This document shows, piece by piece, positions 36,091-45,490 of a DNA stretch of 64,000 nucleotides (the stretch's first letter is position 1; the number at the start of each line of letters is the position of its first letter). This stretch comes from Photobacterium sp. GB-56 (lineage in GTDB: Bacteria; Pseudomonadota; Gammaproteobacteria; Enterobacterales; Vibrionaceae). The stretch spans positions 310,001-374,000 of the forward strand of contig NZ_PYNW01000005.1 in the NCBI RefSeq assembly GCF_003026105.1, in the 5' to 3' direction. The position numbers were made by a program, and so were the translations under genes. The notes beneath the pieces are model-generated. The model ran no database searches. It had not been told where the DNA came from and saw nothing but the letters and a program-made list of their open reading frames with translations.

Positions 36091-37278
36091 TTAGCTAGCT
36101 TGTTCCATTTCACGCATTTGTGATAAATATTTTATCCAGCTCGATGCTGCCGATGAAGGCTTTATATTATTTGCCTGTTTGGCATGAATAATCGCTTTAT
36201 CAAAGTTATTTAGCTTGTAATACGCACGGACTTTCGCCAACTCAACATCAGACTGTTTATCTTTACGCTTAACCTTATTAAGCTCAATTAACGCTTTTTG
36301 ATATTGCCCTTCCTGCAACAACAATTGTGCAAGTTGCCAACGATAACGGTTATTACGCTGGGCTGCTTTTTCCCAAATATTGATAGCACTTTGCCACTCT
36401 CTTGCCATCTGCCAATAGTTAGCTTGTTCAACGAGCAACCTTGTATTAGTTGTTGCGCCTTCGAGCTCTGCTATTTGTTTAGCAGCACGTTCAGGAATAC
36501 CACGCTGAGCATACAGTTGCGCTAGGCGATGTAAATCTTGCTGCGTTAACTTAACACCTTGATATTTTGCTAATTTTAATGTGCTCAATGCTTCTGCAGG
36601 TTTCCCTGCTCGCAATTGTATATTAGCTAATTGCTGCCACCAATTGAGCTTATTTGGCTCTATCGCAATCAAACGATTTAATGTCGAAGTTGCACCATTC
36701 CAATGCTTTAGTTGCAACTGAGCACCCAACTTAATCGACAACGGCGATATTTCATCTTTACGTTTATAGCCATCGTAGCGTTTCATTGCAGAAAGGACTT
36801 TTGACCACTGGCTCAATTGATAATGTGATTGGGCAATACGCAGCCATAGTTCATCGCCCTTTTGTGATTTTGGAATATGCTTTGTTAGCTGATAGTAATG
36901 TGGTAGTGCTTGGCTGTATTTTTGCTCAGAAAGTAAAATATCAGCCAGCATACGCTGAGTAACCCATGCTTGATCATCTTGTAATAAGCCACTCTTAACT
37001 GCTTTAGATAAATTGCTTATCGCTTTTGATGGATTGCCCTGCTGCCAATAAAACACGCCCAACATACGCTGAACAAATGCTTTGTCATAAGGCTCTATCG
37101 GCTTTAAAGAGACAAGTAAATCAATCGCCTGATTAACCTTATCATCAAGCTGTAAGTTATTCGCTTTTTGAACCTTAACGGCAATCGACTGCGACAATTT
37201 ACCTCCCGCGTAAGCGGATGATAAAGGCAAACTCGCTGCGGCGGTTAAAGCGATAATAAATGCTAATCTTTTCATCAT
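36091..37278 (-). CDS. TPR protein of the TonB2 cluster
   Basis: This 395-residue exported protein has a signal peptide ending SSAYAGGK and about nine tetratricopeptide-like helical repeats. It is the last gene of the DUF3450-ttpC-exbB2-exbD2-tonB2-TPR cluster found in Vibrionaceae, and its start overlaps the tonB2 stop by four bases. A TPR protein is constantly found at this position and presumably organises the TonB2 complex in the periplasm; its exact role is not established. Confidence 0.85.
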   Translation of the reverse strand: MMKRLAFIIALTAAASLPLSSAYAGGKLSQSIAVKVQKANNLQLDDKVNQAIDLLVSLKPIEPYDKAFVQRMLGVFYWQQGNPSKAISNLSKAVKSGLLQDDQAWVTQRMLADILLSEQKYSQALPHYYQLTKHIPKSQKGDELWLRIAQSHYQLSQWSKVLSAMKRYDGYKRKDEISPLSIKLGAQLQLKHWNGATSTLNRLIAIEPNKLNWWQQLANIQLRAGKPAEALSTLKLAKYQGVKLTQQDLHRLAQLYAQRGIPERAAKQIAELEGATTNTRLLVEQANYWQMAREWQSAINIWEKAAQRNNRYRWQLAQLLLQEGQYQKALIELNKVKRKDKQSDVELAKVRAYYKLNNFDKAIIHAKQANNIKPSSAASSWIKYLSQMREMEQAS

Positions 37279-37931
37279 TTATTCAACTTAAATTCTAAAC
37301 GTACCGTCTGACCTGGCTGTGATACAGCACTGCCATTTTGCACTTGTGGTTGGTACTTCCATTTACGCAATGCACGTATCGCTTCTTTATTAAATAAACG
37401 ATTAGGTTTTGCTTCAAGCACTGCAATATCGATTGGTCGGCCTTGAGGATCAATCGTGAATTTCAGTATAACGTAACCTTCTTTACCTTGTTTTAGCGCG
37501 CGGGGCGGATACCTTGGCTCAACACGATACAATGGCATAGCTTGCTGACTCTGACCGATAGTCGGCGCACCTACCGCATTCGATGCACTGCTAAAATCAC
37601 TAAATTTCGGCATTTTGATCGATAAGCCTGTAACCGCTGTATCCAACCCTAAGCTTGTCGTAGACGCAACAGGTTGAACACTTGCGGTTGCTGCTCTTGA
37701 TGATACCGGCTTTGCTTCTGGCGGTGGCTCTGGTGTTTCAGGTGGTGGTGGCACCGCACGCTGTCGCCGTTGAGGTGCTTGCTCTTGTTCCATCATTACC
37801 ATGTTGAACGCTAGCACTTCTTTATTATCAGGCTTTTGATGATTACCGTTATCTACCATCCATGCCATAAAAGTAAAAAGTCCTAGCGCTACAGCAATAG
37901 CTAATGGAAAAGCCATTAAAAGACGGATCAT
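37275..37931 (-). CDS. tonB2: TonB2 energy transducer
   Basis: This 218-residue protein has an N-terminal anchor (about residues 5-27), a proline-rich periplasmic spacer (PPPPETPEPPPEAKP at about 62-76) and a C-terminal TonB domain containing YPPRALKQGKEGYVILKFTI and WKYQPQV. It carries energy from the ExbB-ExbD motor to outer-membrane receptors. The anchor helix contains a Ser/His-poor sequence typical of the TonB2 type rather than TonB1. Overlaps exbD2 by one base. Confidence 0.92.
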   Translation of the reverse strand: MIRLLMAFPLAIAVALGLFTFMAWMVDNGNHQKPDNKEVLAFNMVMMEQEQAPQRRQRAVPPPPETPEPPPEAKPVSSRAATASVQPVASTTSLGLDTAVTGLSIKMPKFSDFSSASNAVGAPTIGQSQQAMPLYRVEPRYPPRALKQGKEGYVILKFTIDPQGRPIDIAVLEAKPNRLFNKEAIRALRKWKYQPQVQNGSAVSQPGQTVRLEFKLNK

Positions 37932-38335
37932 TAATTTTTCTCCGCCGCCAATGCGATATTTTTGATCCCAGCTCCTTTTGCTGCATCCATCACTTTAACC
38001 ACAGTGCCGTTATAGGCATGCTCATCCGCTTGGATCACTAAAGAAGCATCAGGTTGCTCGGTAAGCATATGTTCTAATGTTGCTTGAACACGTTCTACAT
38101 CAACAACACGTTTATCAATATAAACGTCATTTGCTGAAGTAATTGCAACAAAGATCCCTGCGTCTTTTTGGCTTACCACGTGGCTTGCTTGAGGGCGGTT
38201 AACTTCTACGCCTGATTCCCGTACAAACGAACTCGTTACAATAAAGAAAATCAGCATAATAAATACGATATCGAGCATTGATGTTAAATCAATTTGTGCA
38301 TCTTCTCGATTTGAAGAACGGCGGCTGAGTCTCAT
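37931..38335 (-). CDS. exbD2: ExbD2 proton-channel subunit
   Basis: This 134-residue protein of the ExbD/TolR family has a single helix preceded by the conserved IDLTSMLDIVFIMLIFFIVT, whose Asp is essential for proton coupling (in LDIVF), and a periplasmic domain. It partners ExbB2. The start overlaps the exbB2 stop by four bases. Confidence 0.93.
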   Translation of the reverse strand: MRLSRRSSNREDAQIDLTSMLDIVFIMLIFFIVTSSFVRESGVEVNRPQASHVVSQKDAGIFVAITSANDVYIDKRVVDVERVQATLEHMLTEQPDASLVIQADEHAYNGTVVKVMDAAKGAGIKNIALAAEKN

Positions 38336-38865
38336 TGCTGACTCCTTAATAATTTTTCTAATTTAAACTCACGCATCTGACAAGCTTTAGATAAACGTGC
38401 GTGAACAAACATACCCGCTAAGGCCGCAACCATCCCAGCCATTGTTGGCAAGGTTGCTAAAGAAATGCCGGATGCCATTAAACGAGGTTGGCTACTACCT
38501 TGCGTCGCCATTACATCAAAGACAGAAATCATCCCCGTCACTGTGCCAAGTAAACCTAGCATGGGGCAGATTGCGACTAATACTTTGATAAAATTTAAAT
38601 TCTGATTAAGGGCAATTTTTGCTTCATTAAGCCAGCCATCACGAATTGCACATGCATGCCAAGAGGAATGATCTTTACGAGCCATCCAGCTAGTTAACCA
38701 CTGCTCTTTTTGCTTTGGAAAATAGAAGAATAAATAAATCACGCGTTCAATAACCAAAAGCCAACATAGCGCAACAACCGCAGCAAGCCACCATAATATG
38801 GCGCCACCTTGCGCCATAAAATGAGAAAGCGAAAACCACCAGCCATGTAATACGCTGAAGTCCAT
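38332..38865 (-). CDS. exbB2: ExbB2 motor subunit (MotA/TolQ/ExbB family)
   Basis: This 177-residue protein has three hydrophobic segments and the family signature CPMLGLLGTVTGMISVF, with GISLATLPTMAGMVAAL following. It forms the proton-driven channel with ExbD2 that energises TonB2. It overlaps ttpC by one base. Confidence 0.92.
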   Translation of the reverse strand: MDFSVLHGWWFSLSHFMAQGGAILWWLAAVVALCWLLVIERVIYLFFYFPKQKEQWLTSWMARKDHSSWHACAIRDGWLNEAKIALNQNLNFIKVLVAICPMLGLLGTVTGMISVFDVMATQGSSQPRLMASGISLATLPTMAGMVAALAGMFVHARLSKACQMREFKLEKLLRSQQ

Positions 38866-40232
38866 TATGCTGCCTGTTCTGCTAATACGTTACGGTTAGA
38901 TGTCTGAGAAGATTCGTTTTTTTCAGCTTGCTGAGCAACTAAGCTGATCCCTTGTTTTTCAAGGATCAATCGAATATTTTCAGCTTGTGTACTTAGTACA
39001 TTATGAGCCAGCAATAAAGGCATCGCGGCAATCAAACCTAGAACGGTCGTTACCAATGCCATTGAAATACCACCCGCCATCACTTTAGGATCACCATTAC
39101 CAAACTGCGTGATAACTTGGAAGGTTTCAATCATCCCCGTCACCGTACCCAGTAAGCCTAACATTGGCGCTAAAGCCGCAAACAGTTTAAGCATCGATAA
39201 GCCTTTTTCTAATCCTTGCTGCTCATCAACAATCGCTTCAAGTAAACGTAATTCTAACGCTTCTACGCTACGATTTTGCTCTTTGTTATACACAGCAAGA
39301 ATACGACCCAGTGGGTTATTTCCAGCTTGAGTTGGATTTTTTAATTGTTGCTTAATTTGACGATTAATAATCGCTAATTTAACGCCACGGAAAATGGCAA
39401 TACCCGCACCAATAGCTAATAGAAGTAGAATAATTTTACCGACCACACCACCTGCTGTTAAACGATCTTCCAGCGTAGGTGCATTGGCTAATTGCTCTAA
39501 TATCACACCACGAGAAGGATCAAGAGCAATACTTTCACTACCTGCTGCCGCTATTACAGCTAAATCTGAAAGTTGTGGGCCATTTTCAGGTTGTTGTTGA
39601 TAAGCCGTTGCAAGATGGCGAGGGCCATCCCACTTTAAATAACCCTGTTCAGCTACTAGGCCTAATGCGCCTAAACGCAATGCTTTTTCTGTGGTTTGCT
39701 CACCATCACCATTAATAAATGGTACGTTCACCTTTGCCAACTCACCGCTTGCAACGATTTGTGATTCCATTGCTTGCCACAAACCTTTTAATTGTGGCAT
39801 AGACGGCAGTGCTTTCGCATCAACGATTTGGTCAACAACTGGGATATATTTCGTCACATCAACACCAGTGACAGCGTAACCTTGCTCGGCTTTTAGTTCT
39901 TTTGCTGTTTGGCGAACGACACCAAATAACTCACCAAGGCTGCCAGAATCTAATTGAAGTTGCTGTTCTAATTTCGCAAGTTCTGCTTCATTGGTACTAA
40001 AACTTTGGCTCAGTAATTCTGTTTGTTTTTTTAACGCATTACGTTGCGCTAATAATGCATCACGTTGTTGACGAATTTTCTGTGCTTCTTGACTAAATTC
40101 AGCTTCACGTTGCACATTATGTTGCTGTTGAGAGACATTTTCTTGTTTCGCTTGCTGTACAACCGATTCAGCAGATACTGTGAACGGAACCGATGCCATA
40201 CAGAGTGCAATAGCTAACGCTTTTAATTTCAT
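38865..40232 (-). CDS. ttpC: TtpC, ExbB-like protein with extended periplasmic domain
   Basis: This 455-residue protein combines a signal peptide (ending VSAESVV), a long helical, glutamine-rich coiled coil (about 25-100), a globular periplasmic region and a C-terminal MotA/TolQ/ExbB domain with LGLLGTVTGMIETFQV and GGISMALVTTVLGLIAAMPLL (first 20 only quoted in part). TtpC is required for TonB2-dependent iron uptake in Vibrio. It overlaps both neighbours by one base. Confidence 0.92.
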   Translation of the reverse strand: MKLKALAIALCMASVPFTVSAESVVQQAKQENVSQQQHNVQREAEFSQEAQKIRQQRDALLAQRNALKKQTELLSQSFSTNEAELAKLEQQLQLDSGSLGELFGVVRQTAKELKAEQGYAVTGVDVTKYIPVVDQIVDAKALPSMPQLKGLWQAMESQIVASGELAKVNVPFINGDGEQTTEKALRLGALGLVAEQGYLKWDGPRHLATAYQQQPENGPQLSDLAVIAAAGSESIALDPSRGVILEQLANAPTLEDRLTAGGVVGKIILLLLAIGAGIAIFRGVKLAIINRQIKQQLKNPTQAGNNPLGRILAVYNKEQNRSVEALELRLLEAIVDEQQGLEKGLSMLKLFAALAPMLGLLGTVTGMIETFQVITQFGNGDPKVMAGGISMALVTTVLGLIAAMPLLLAHNVLSTQAENIRLILEKQGISLVAQQAEKNESSQTSNRNVLAEQAA

Positions 40233-41005
40233 TATTTGCTCTCCACGTTAGCAAGGGGCGCTGAGATAGGTAAACGTAATAGGCTTGGTGCAATTTGCTT
40301 ATTCGCCATTGCAAACGCTTTATCAATATTTGCAGCTTCACTTGTATCAAGTGCCTGCCACTGCTGTTTGTTACTGTTCCAACTCCAGTAATGACTACCG
40401 TTTAAGCTACGAGCGACAAATGCAATACGACCGAGATACAGTAAATCAGCCTCGATTGTTTTACCGTCTTCTAACGTAATTTTATCTTGGTACGTACCCA
40501 ATTTCGTGCCGTAATCCATTTCAATCTGATAGGCTTCTAGAATACGACGGAATTTTTCTGCATCGCTAATATCGGCTTGCGACATCATCGTTTTCAACTT
40601 TTCAATACGCGCTAAACGCTGTTCATGTTTGATAGGCTTATCTTGCTCAACAACAGTCGATAAACCATCAATCATTTGGTACATCAAAGGTACAACACCT
40701 TGGCGCGTCTCTTTAATGTTCTCTATTTGTTCATGAATAGAGGCCATTTCTTGGGTTTGATTATCAACCATACGCGCAAGGTGATCGTGATAGACCGTCA
40801 GGTTTTTAAGCTCTTCTTGTAATTGCTCGATTTGTGCTTTCATCGCGATAGCCGAATCAGCATTACGATCAATCTTATCTTGGCTTAATGCTGAAGCCGT
40901 ATTGGTTTTGTTTTCAATAGAACGTGCTGTATCAAGGCTCGATGCCTGTACCCCAGTTGTGATGCTTAAAATCACAACCGCTAAACTGGTTTTAATAAAA
41001 TTCAT
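40232..41005 (-). CDS. DUF3450 periplasmic coiled-coil protein of the TonB2 system
   Basis: This 257-residue exported protein has a signal peptide ending GVQASSLD followed by a long coiled coil (about residues 45-110) and a C-terminal globular part. DUF3450 proteins precede TtpC in TonB2 clusters. The ATG at 41005 was chosen because it gives a standard signal peptide; the upstream frame (34 codons) lies in AT-rich leader sequence. It ends one base into ttpC. Confidence 0.88.
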   Translation of the reverse strand: MNFIKTSLAVVILSITTGVQASSLDTARSIENKTNTASALSQDKIDRNADSAIAMKAQIEQLQEELKNLTVYHDHLARMVDNQTQEMASIHEQIENIKETRQGVVPLMYQMIDGLSTVVEQDKPIKHEQRLARIEKLKTMMSQADISDAEKFRRILEAYQIEMDYGTKLGTYQDKITLEDGKTIEADLLYLGRIAFVARSLNGSHYWSWNSNKQQWQALDTSEAANIDKAFAMANKQIAPSLLRLPISAPLANVESK

Positions 41006-41120
41006 AATCAAACTTAATAATGAGTAATCTTGAATCGCAAAAAATAAAAAAGTGAAGTAATAATAAAAAGTTAAATCGTACAACGACCAAAAATAGTGAA
41101 ATAGCATTTAATCGCAACAA

Positions 41121-41142
41121 GGGGAAGCAATGGCTCCCCCTT
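41121..41142 (-). terminator. Weak hairpin between the receptor gene and the TonB2 operon
   Basis: GGGGAAGC and GCTCCCCC pair with one G-U wobble around AATG, 20 bases after the receptor stop codon. The following minus-strand sequence (TTGTTGCG) has no long T run, so it may only partly terminate transcription into the TonB2 genes. Confidence 0.45.
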
Positions 41143-41160
41143 AGTTACAATATTTACAAA

Positions 41161-43251
41161 TTAGTATTTAAACTCAAGCGTAGCCATAAAGTTACGACCT
41201 TCACCAAGTGTTACACCCGTTGCGCCAACATAATCTTTGCTTGTTGAACCGCCACCAGCCATGTAATCAGTATCAAATACGTTTTCTACATTAATACGAC
41301 CAATGATATCTAAATTATCATCGTACTTGTACGTGTGAGCCATACCTAAATCAACACGTGTATAGCCGTCTTTCTTAAAGGTATTCGCAGCATCACCAAA
41401 ACGTGAACCTTCGTAAATAACACCAAGGTTAACATCGGTTGCCGGTGTTACCTTGTACGTAGACCAAACACTTGCAGCGAATTCTGGTACGTCAACAGGA
41501 CGATTACCTTGGTACTTCTGATCTTTGGTGTATTCCGCATCAAGGTACATTGCTGACGCGCTCATGCTTAACTTATCTGTCACGTTACCCTGCAGCGCAA
41601 GTTCTGCACCGTTGTGAACACGCTCACCCGCTTGAGTTTTCTCGTACAGATCTTTACCTACTTGAACATCAATCGTCGAGTTCTCTTGCGTAATGTTAAA
41701 TACTGCACCCGATACAAACAGACGATTATCTAGTAGTTCCCACTTAGTACCTAGCTCATATTGCTTACCACGAAGCGGATCAAGTTGTTCACCATCATTC
41801 ACATAGTTCGTAGAGCCTGATGTTACCGTACCTTGCGGCTCAAAGCTTTCAGAGTAAGCTAAGTAAATTGAACCGTTTTCTGCTGGATGGAAAATCGCAG
41901 CCACTTTAGGTGATACTGCTTCTTCCGCCGCTTTACCTTCTTGTGTTTGACGATCAAAACGAACACCAGCAAGTACTTGCCAGTAATCGTTAATCGTTAC
42001 CATATCTTGTGCGTAGAAACCCCAAGCATTATAAGAAGAGTGAGATTCTTTTGGCTTACCCGATTTGTAACTAGGTACTGGTGTAGATTGGTTTGGTGCT
42101 ACTTCTACAGAATTAAATGAACGTTGGAAACGATCGTAGCTGTAGCCTAACCAGTTAGAACCAACGAGTAACTGGTGTTGCATGCCAAGTGCATCAAATT
42201 CACCGACGAAATCAGCGTAAGCGGTTTTAAATACCCAATGATCGTGGCGATCATTGCCACCTTGCTTTACTAAACCTGACTCTTCAAAGTTTGCAAAGTT
42301 CGGGTAACTTTCCACATCGTGACGTGTAAAGTCTTGGTAATTAAAACCTGTATTTAATGCCCAAACATCTGTTAGTTGCGCTTTAACATCAAAACCATAG
42401 TTTTCTACTTCATTATTAATTTTTGACCACTGTGCATCCCACACATGGTCACGCCCCAATACTGGCTTACCATCAACAATGTAAGCTCCAGAATCTACAC
42501 TTCCTTTATCGTTAGTGCGATCGTAGTGTAGTGACAATGTCACATCTTCATTTATGTCGTAATCAACAAATAGACCACCAACAAAGCGATCGGTTGAAGG
42601 TGTTGAACCATCACCATACTTACGCCATGAATCATAATCTTCTTTTGCAACAACAGCGCGAGCACGAAGTGATTCGTCTTGATTGAGTGACCCACTCACA
42701 TCTAACACACTACGTGTATGATTATTTGAACCAACATCTTGGCTAAAGTTAACTTGTGTTTCGTGAGTTGGTTTCTTAGCAACCATGTTGACTAAACCAC
42801 CAGGTGCAGATTTACCGTAAAGAAGACCTGCAGGGCCTTTCATTACTTCAACACGCTCTAAAAGCTCAACAGGTTGACGGTAGTGAGACCAATGTTGGTG
42901 ACCATCACGCAAGAAACCGCTACTGCTACCAAGTTCAAAACCACGTAGAGAGAAACGTTCACGGTTACGGCCTGTTCCACCAGCTGAAATACTTGCATCG
43001 TTCTGTAACACCTCACCTAGCGTGCTCGCACGCTGTTCATCGATAAGTTGTTCATCAATTACTGCAACTTGTCCTGGCGTCTCTAGCTGAGTCATCTCCA
43101 TACGCATCGCTGTAGAGTTGGTATCGGCTTTATAACCGTAATCACGACCTGTTACGACCATGTGCTCATCAACTTCTGTTGATTCTGCATAAGCAACAGG
43201 GGCAGAAAGTACCGCACCAATTAACAACGTCAGCTGGCTTTTAGAAAACAT
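41161..43251 (-). CDS. TonB-dependent siderophore receptor
   Basis: This 696-residue outer-membrane receptor has a signal peptide ending APVAYAEST, a TonB-box-like start (EHMVVTGRD), a plug domain (about residues 50-165, with RVEVMKGPAGLLYGKSAPGG) and a 22-strand barrel ending in an aromatic residue (FMATLEFKY). The plug and barrel fit the FhuE/ferrichrome-like siderophore receptor subfamily. It lacks the N-terminal STN signalling domain, so it does not signal through FecR-type regulators. It precedes the TonB2 operon in the same direction and has a Fur-box-like site upstream. The siderophore is unknown. Confidence 0.93.
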   Translation of the reverse strand: MFSKSQLTLLIGAVLSAPVAYAESTEVDEHMVVTGRDYGYKADTNSTAMRMEMTQLETPGQVAVIDEQLIDEQRASTLGEVLQNDASISAGGTGRNRERFSLRGFELGSSSGFLRDGHQHWSHYRQPVELLERVEVMKGPAGLLYGKSAPGGLVNMVAKKPTHETQVNFSQDVGSNNHTRSVLDVSGSLNQDESLRARAVVAKEDYDSWRKYGDGSTPSTDRFVGGLFVDYDINEDVTLSLHYDRTNDKGSVDSGAYIVDGKPVLGRDHVWDAQWSKINNEVENYGFDVKAQLTDVWALNTGFNYQDFTRHDVESYPNFANFEESGLVKQGGNDRHDHWVFKTAYADFVGEFDALGMQHQLLVGSNWLGYSYDRFQRSFNSVEVAPNQSTPVPSYKSGKPKESHSSYNAWGFYAQDMVTINDYWQVLAGVRFDRQTQEGKAAEEAVSPKVAAIFHPAENGSIYLAYSESFEPQGTVTSGSTNYVNDGEQLDPLRGKQYELGTKWELLDNRLFVSGAVFNITQENSTIDVQVGKDLYEKTQAGERVHNGAELALQGNVTDKLSMSASAMYLDAEYTKDQKYQGNRPVDVPEFAASVWSTYKVTPATDVNLGVIYEGSRFGDAANTFKKDGYTRVDLGMAHTYKYDDNLDIIGRINVENVFDTDYMAGGGSTSKDYVGATGVTLGEGRNFMATLEFKY

Positions 43252-43645
43252 ATTCCTTTAACTCCAAAATAAAGATATAACCTGAAAGTGAAGCCACATC
43301 AGAGTTACTCTCAGCACCTATCACTGCTGAATAGGTATTGTTTGTAATAATATAAAGAGCAAATCATGGCTACTATGTGGTAAGTAATAAAGTGCCTACC
43401 AAACGATGAAAAGGAATATAAGTGATAACCATTACCATTTGCATTAAATTTACATTCTTTGCATTCGTAAAGATTTCTTGAAAATTTATTCGGGCTGAAA
43501 GCCGCATTTTGTTCGTTTTGCCGTCGTCTCTTTTTCAGTTGTCTTTATTAATCCGTACCCAATACTGTTTTTAACGAAGACATTTATCATTAACAGTCGT
43601 ATAATCTGCCCGTTTTTATTCATTATTCATTTCGCGGTATTTAAT
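43252..43645. other. Divergent intergenic region with iron-regulated promoter area
   Basis: This 394-base gap separates the receptor gene from a small divergent gene. It contains the Fur-box match at 43423-43437 and two TTGCATT direct repeats (near 43439 and 43459). No further gene is seen. Confidence 0.6.
43423..43437 (-). promoter_or_regulatory. Fur box upstream of the siderophore receptor
   Basis: TGATAACCATTACCA matches 12 of 14 fixed positions of the 7-1-7 consensus TGATAAT-N-ATTATCA by hand count. It lies about 170 bases before the receptor start, and repression by iron-loaded Fur is expected. Confidence 0.65.
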
Positions 43646-44077
43646 GTGACTCAACTAAGTCTTGAAGCTATTCACCAACAACTCAATGAACGCAATTTTA
43701 TTGCTGAAAAAGTCCGTCTTGTGACAGTAGAAGCAATGGATCCAGAAATGCTGGCAACCTGCACTGCAACTGAAAATGAAACCTTCTACAACAGCTATAT
43801 GAATGTGATTTATTGCAAAGGTGAGCGTTACGTACTTGGCTATCGTTGTAATGAAGACACCATCGTTGACCAAGCGATTATTTTCAAAGATGGTAAATAC
43901 TACGATCCAACACTTCAGGCAAACAGCGAAAGCTTCGAACCTTACCAATTTGCCGTGTTAGCTGAATTCAAAGTATTTGATATGATGAAGCACGCTAAAA
44001 CGAACAAAGATTTCCCGCCTGATGTTGATTTCTTATTTACAAAGAAAAAACATTTTAAAAACGTAATTAAAGCGTAA
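43646..44077 (+). CDS. Conserved hypothetical protein, unknown function
   Basis: This 143-residue soluble protein starts at a GTG (the overlapping ATG two bases earlier leads straight to a stop). It has no signal peptide or membrane segment. Two cysteines are visible in CTATENETF and YCKGERYVLGYRC. I do not recognise a family. A strong terminator follows, which supports the gene. It is divergent from the siderophore receptor and may share its promoter region. Confidence 0.68.
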   Translation: MTQLSLEAIHQQLNERNFIAEKVRLVTVEAMDPEMLATCTATENETFYNSYMNVIYCKGERYVLGYRCNEDTIVDQAIIFKDGKYYDPTLQANSESFEPYQFAVLAEFKVFDMMKHAKTNKDFPPDVDFLFTKKKHFKNVIKA

Positions 44078-44089
44078 TTTTCGTAAAAA

Positions 44090-44114
44090 GCCGACTTCTC
44101 CGTCGGCTTTTTAT
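44090..44114 (+). terminator. Terminator of the hypothetical gene
   Basis: AAAAAGCCGAC pairs with GTCGGCTTTTT around TTCTCC, with a T run after it. Confidence 0.85.
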
Positions 44115-44201
44115 TGTCTATTCATTCTAACTTGATCACATTGAGTTAACCTTCATTCGCAGTACAATAGATAAGAACTTTTCAGCGCGAAGGATTTGCA
44201 C

Positions 44202-44813
44202 ATGTACCTTGATCTATCCACACAATCTCCCACTGATATCTACCATTTAATGACACAAACCATTATCCCTCGTCCTATCGCATGGGTTCTGACAGATTCT
44301 GGTGAGCACAACTACAATCTTGCCCCTTTTTCTTATTTCACCCCAGTTGCTAGTAACCCACCATTATTGATGTTTTCTGTGGGTAAAAAACCGAGCGGAG
44401 AAATCAAAGACACTACGCGTAACGTTATTGCCAATAAAAAGATGGTGGTACATATCGCTAATATTGCGTTAGCAGAACAAGTCACTCAAACCGCTGCTAC
44501 CTTAGAGTATGGCGAATCTGAGGTTGAACACACCCAATTAGAGCTCACCTCTTTTGATGGCTTTGAACTACCAAGGCTAAAAGATTGCCCTATTGCCTTT
44601 GGTTGTCACCTATATGAAGTGAAAGAGGTTGGGGAAACACCACAAAGCTTGATCTTCGCTGAAATTAAGCAGATCTACATTGATGACGAAGTTATCGATA
44701 GTGAGCAAAAGCGCTTAGTAATTGAAGCATTAAAGGTAAATCCGTTATCACGCTTAGGCGGCAGTGAATACGCAGTATTGGAAAAGACCTTTTCAGTCGC
44801 AAGACCGAAATAA
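44202..44813 (+). CDS. Flavin reductase-like FMN-binding split-barrel protein
   Basis: This 203-residue protein carries the flavin-reductase-like fold: PRPIAWVLTDSGEHNYNLAP, SYFTPVASNPPLLMFSVG and DTTRNVIANKKMVVHIAN are the FMN-phosphate and isoalloxazine-contacting segments. Members reduce flavins for oxygenases or bind FMN as oxidoreductases; the partner is unknown. An ATG at 44202 with AAGGA seven bases upstream is chosen over a TTG at 44196. It is monocistronic. Confidence 0.85.
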   Translation: MYLDLSTQSPTDIYHLMTQTIIPRPIAWVLTDSGEHNYNLAPFSYFTPVASNPPLLMFSVGKKPSGEIKDTTRNVIANKKMVVHIANIALAEQVTQTAATLEYGESEVEHTQLELTSFDGFELPRLKDCPIAFGCHLYEVKEVGETPQSLIFAEIKQIYIDDEVIDSEQKRLVIEALKVNPLSRLGGSEYAVLEKTFSVARPK

Positions 44814-44858
44814 CATGGCTTCCAACTGTGAATTTATTTTCTCAGATTATACGCAAAA

Positions 44859-44887
44859 AAAAGCCTAGTTCGAAAACTAGGCTTTCA
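44859..44887 (-). terminator. Terminator of the DUF3297 gene
   Basis: AAGCCTAGT and ACTAGGCTT pair around TCGAAA; the minus-strand transcript ends in eight T. Confidence 0.83.
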
Positions 44888-44909
44888 TTGATTCATTAAT
44901 CAACACTTA

Positions 44910-45158
44910 TTACTTGTAGAATGCTTCTACCGTGCCTTTTAGTGTGATCAAGATTGGCTGACCACGGCGATCTAGTGCCTTCGGTGAAGGAATTTTCACC
45001 CAACCTTCGCTGATGCAGTACTCATCAACATCAAAACGCTCTTTGCCGTTAAGACGAATGCCGATGTCATAGTTGAAACACTCTGCCACGTGGTGAGGGC
45101 TACGAGGGTTACCTGAAAGACGATCTGGTAATGCTGGTTGTGATGTAGTATCTGTCAT
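44910..45158 (-). CDS. DUF3297 family small protein
   Basis: This 82-residue protein matches DUF3297 along its length: ALPDRLSGNPRSPHH, VGIRLNGKER-like DIGIRLNGKERFDV, EYCISEGWVKI, and the C-terminal RRGQPILITLKGTVEAFYK. The function is unknown; it is widespread in Proteobacteria and predicted cytoplasmic. An ATG at 45158 fits the family start better than a TTG two codons upstream. A terminator follows. Confidence 0.88.
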   Translation of the reverse strand: MTDTTSQPALPDRLSGNPRSPHHVAECFNYDIGIRLNGKERFDVDEYCISEGWVKIPSPKALDRRGQPILITLKGTVEAFYK

Positions 45159-45164
45159 GATCAA

Positions 45165-45490
45165 AAATTCTATCGTTAATAAAAAACGTCGGTATTGTAG
45201 AGAATATAACGTTTACGCTCAATAGATAAAGAACCTATTTCTTTTTGAAGCCTTACCTACAACCCAGAACGCCTAAATTTTATTAACATCTTAGAAATAT
45301 TCACTATTTATTACACTCTTATATAAGTGAATATTCACACTATCCCGATGCAATAAAAGCATACTCATTCATTTAATCTGAATTTTATCGCAACAACATT
45401 CCATCAAATGCAATGCCTTACATATAATAATAAAAAATGCTTATCGGCATATAGAATAATTTATAAATGGCAAATTTATATTACAAAGGA
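45165..45490. other. AT-rich intergenic region without recognisable gene
   Basis: This 326-base stretch between the DUF3297 gene and a decayed sensor gene contains no convincing ORF or structured RNA; it should hold the DUF3297 promoter. Confidence 0.55.
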
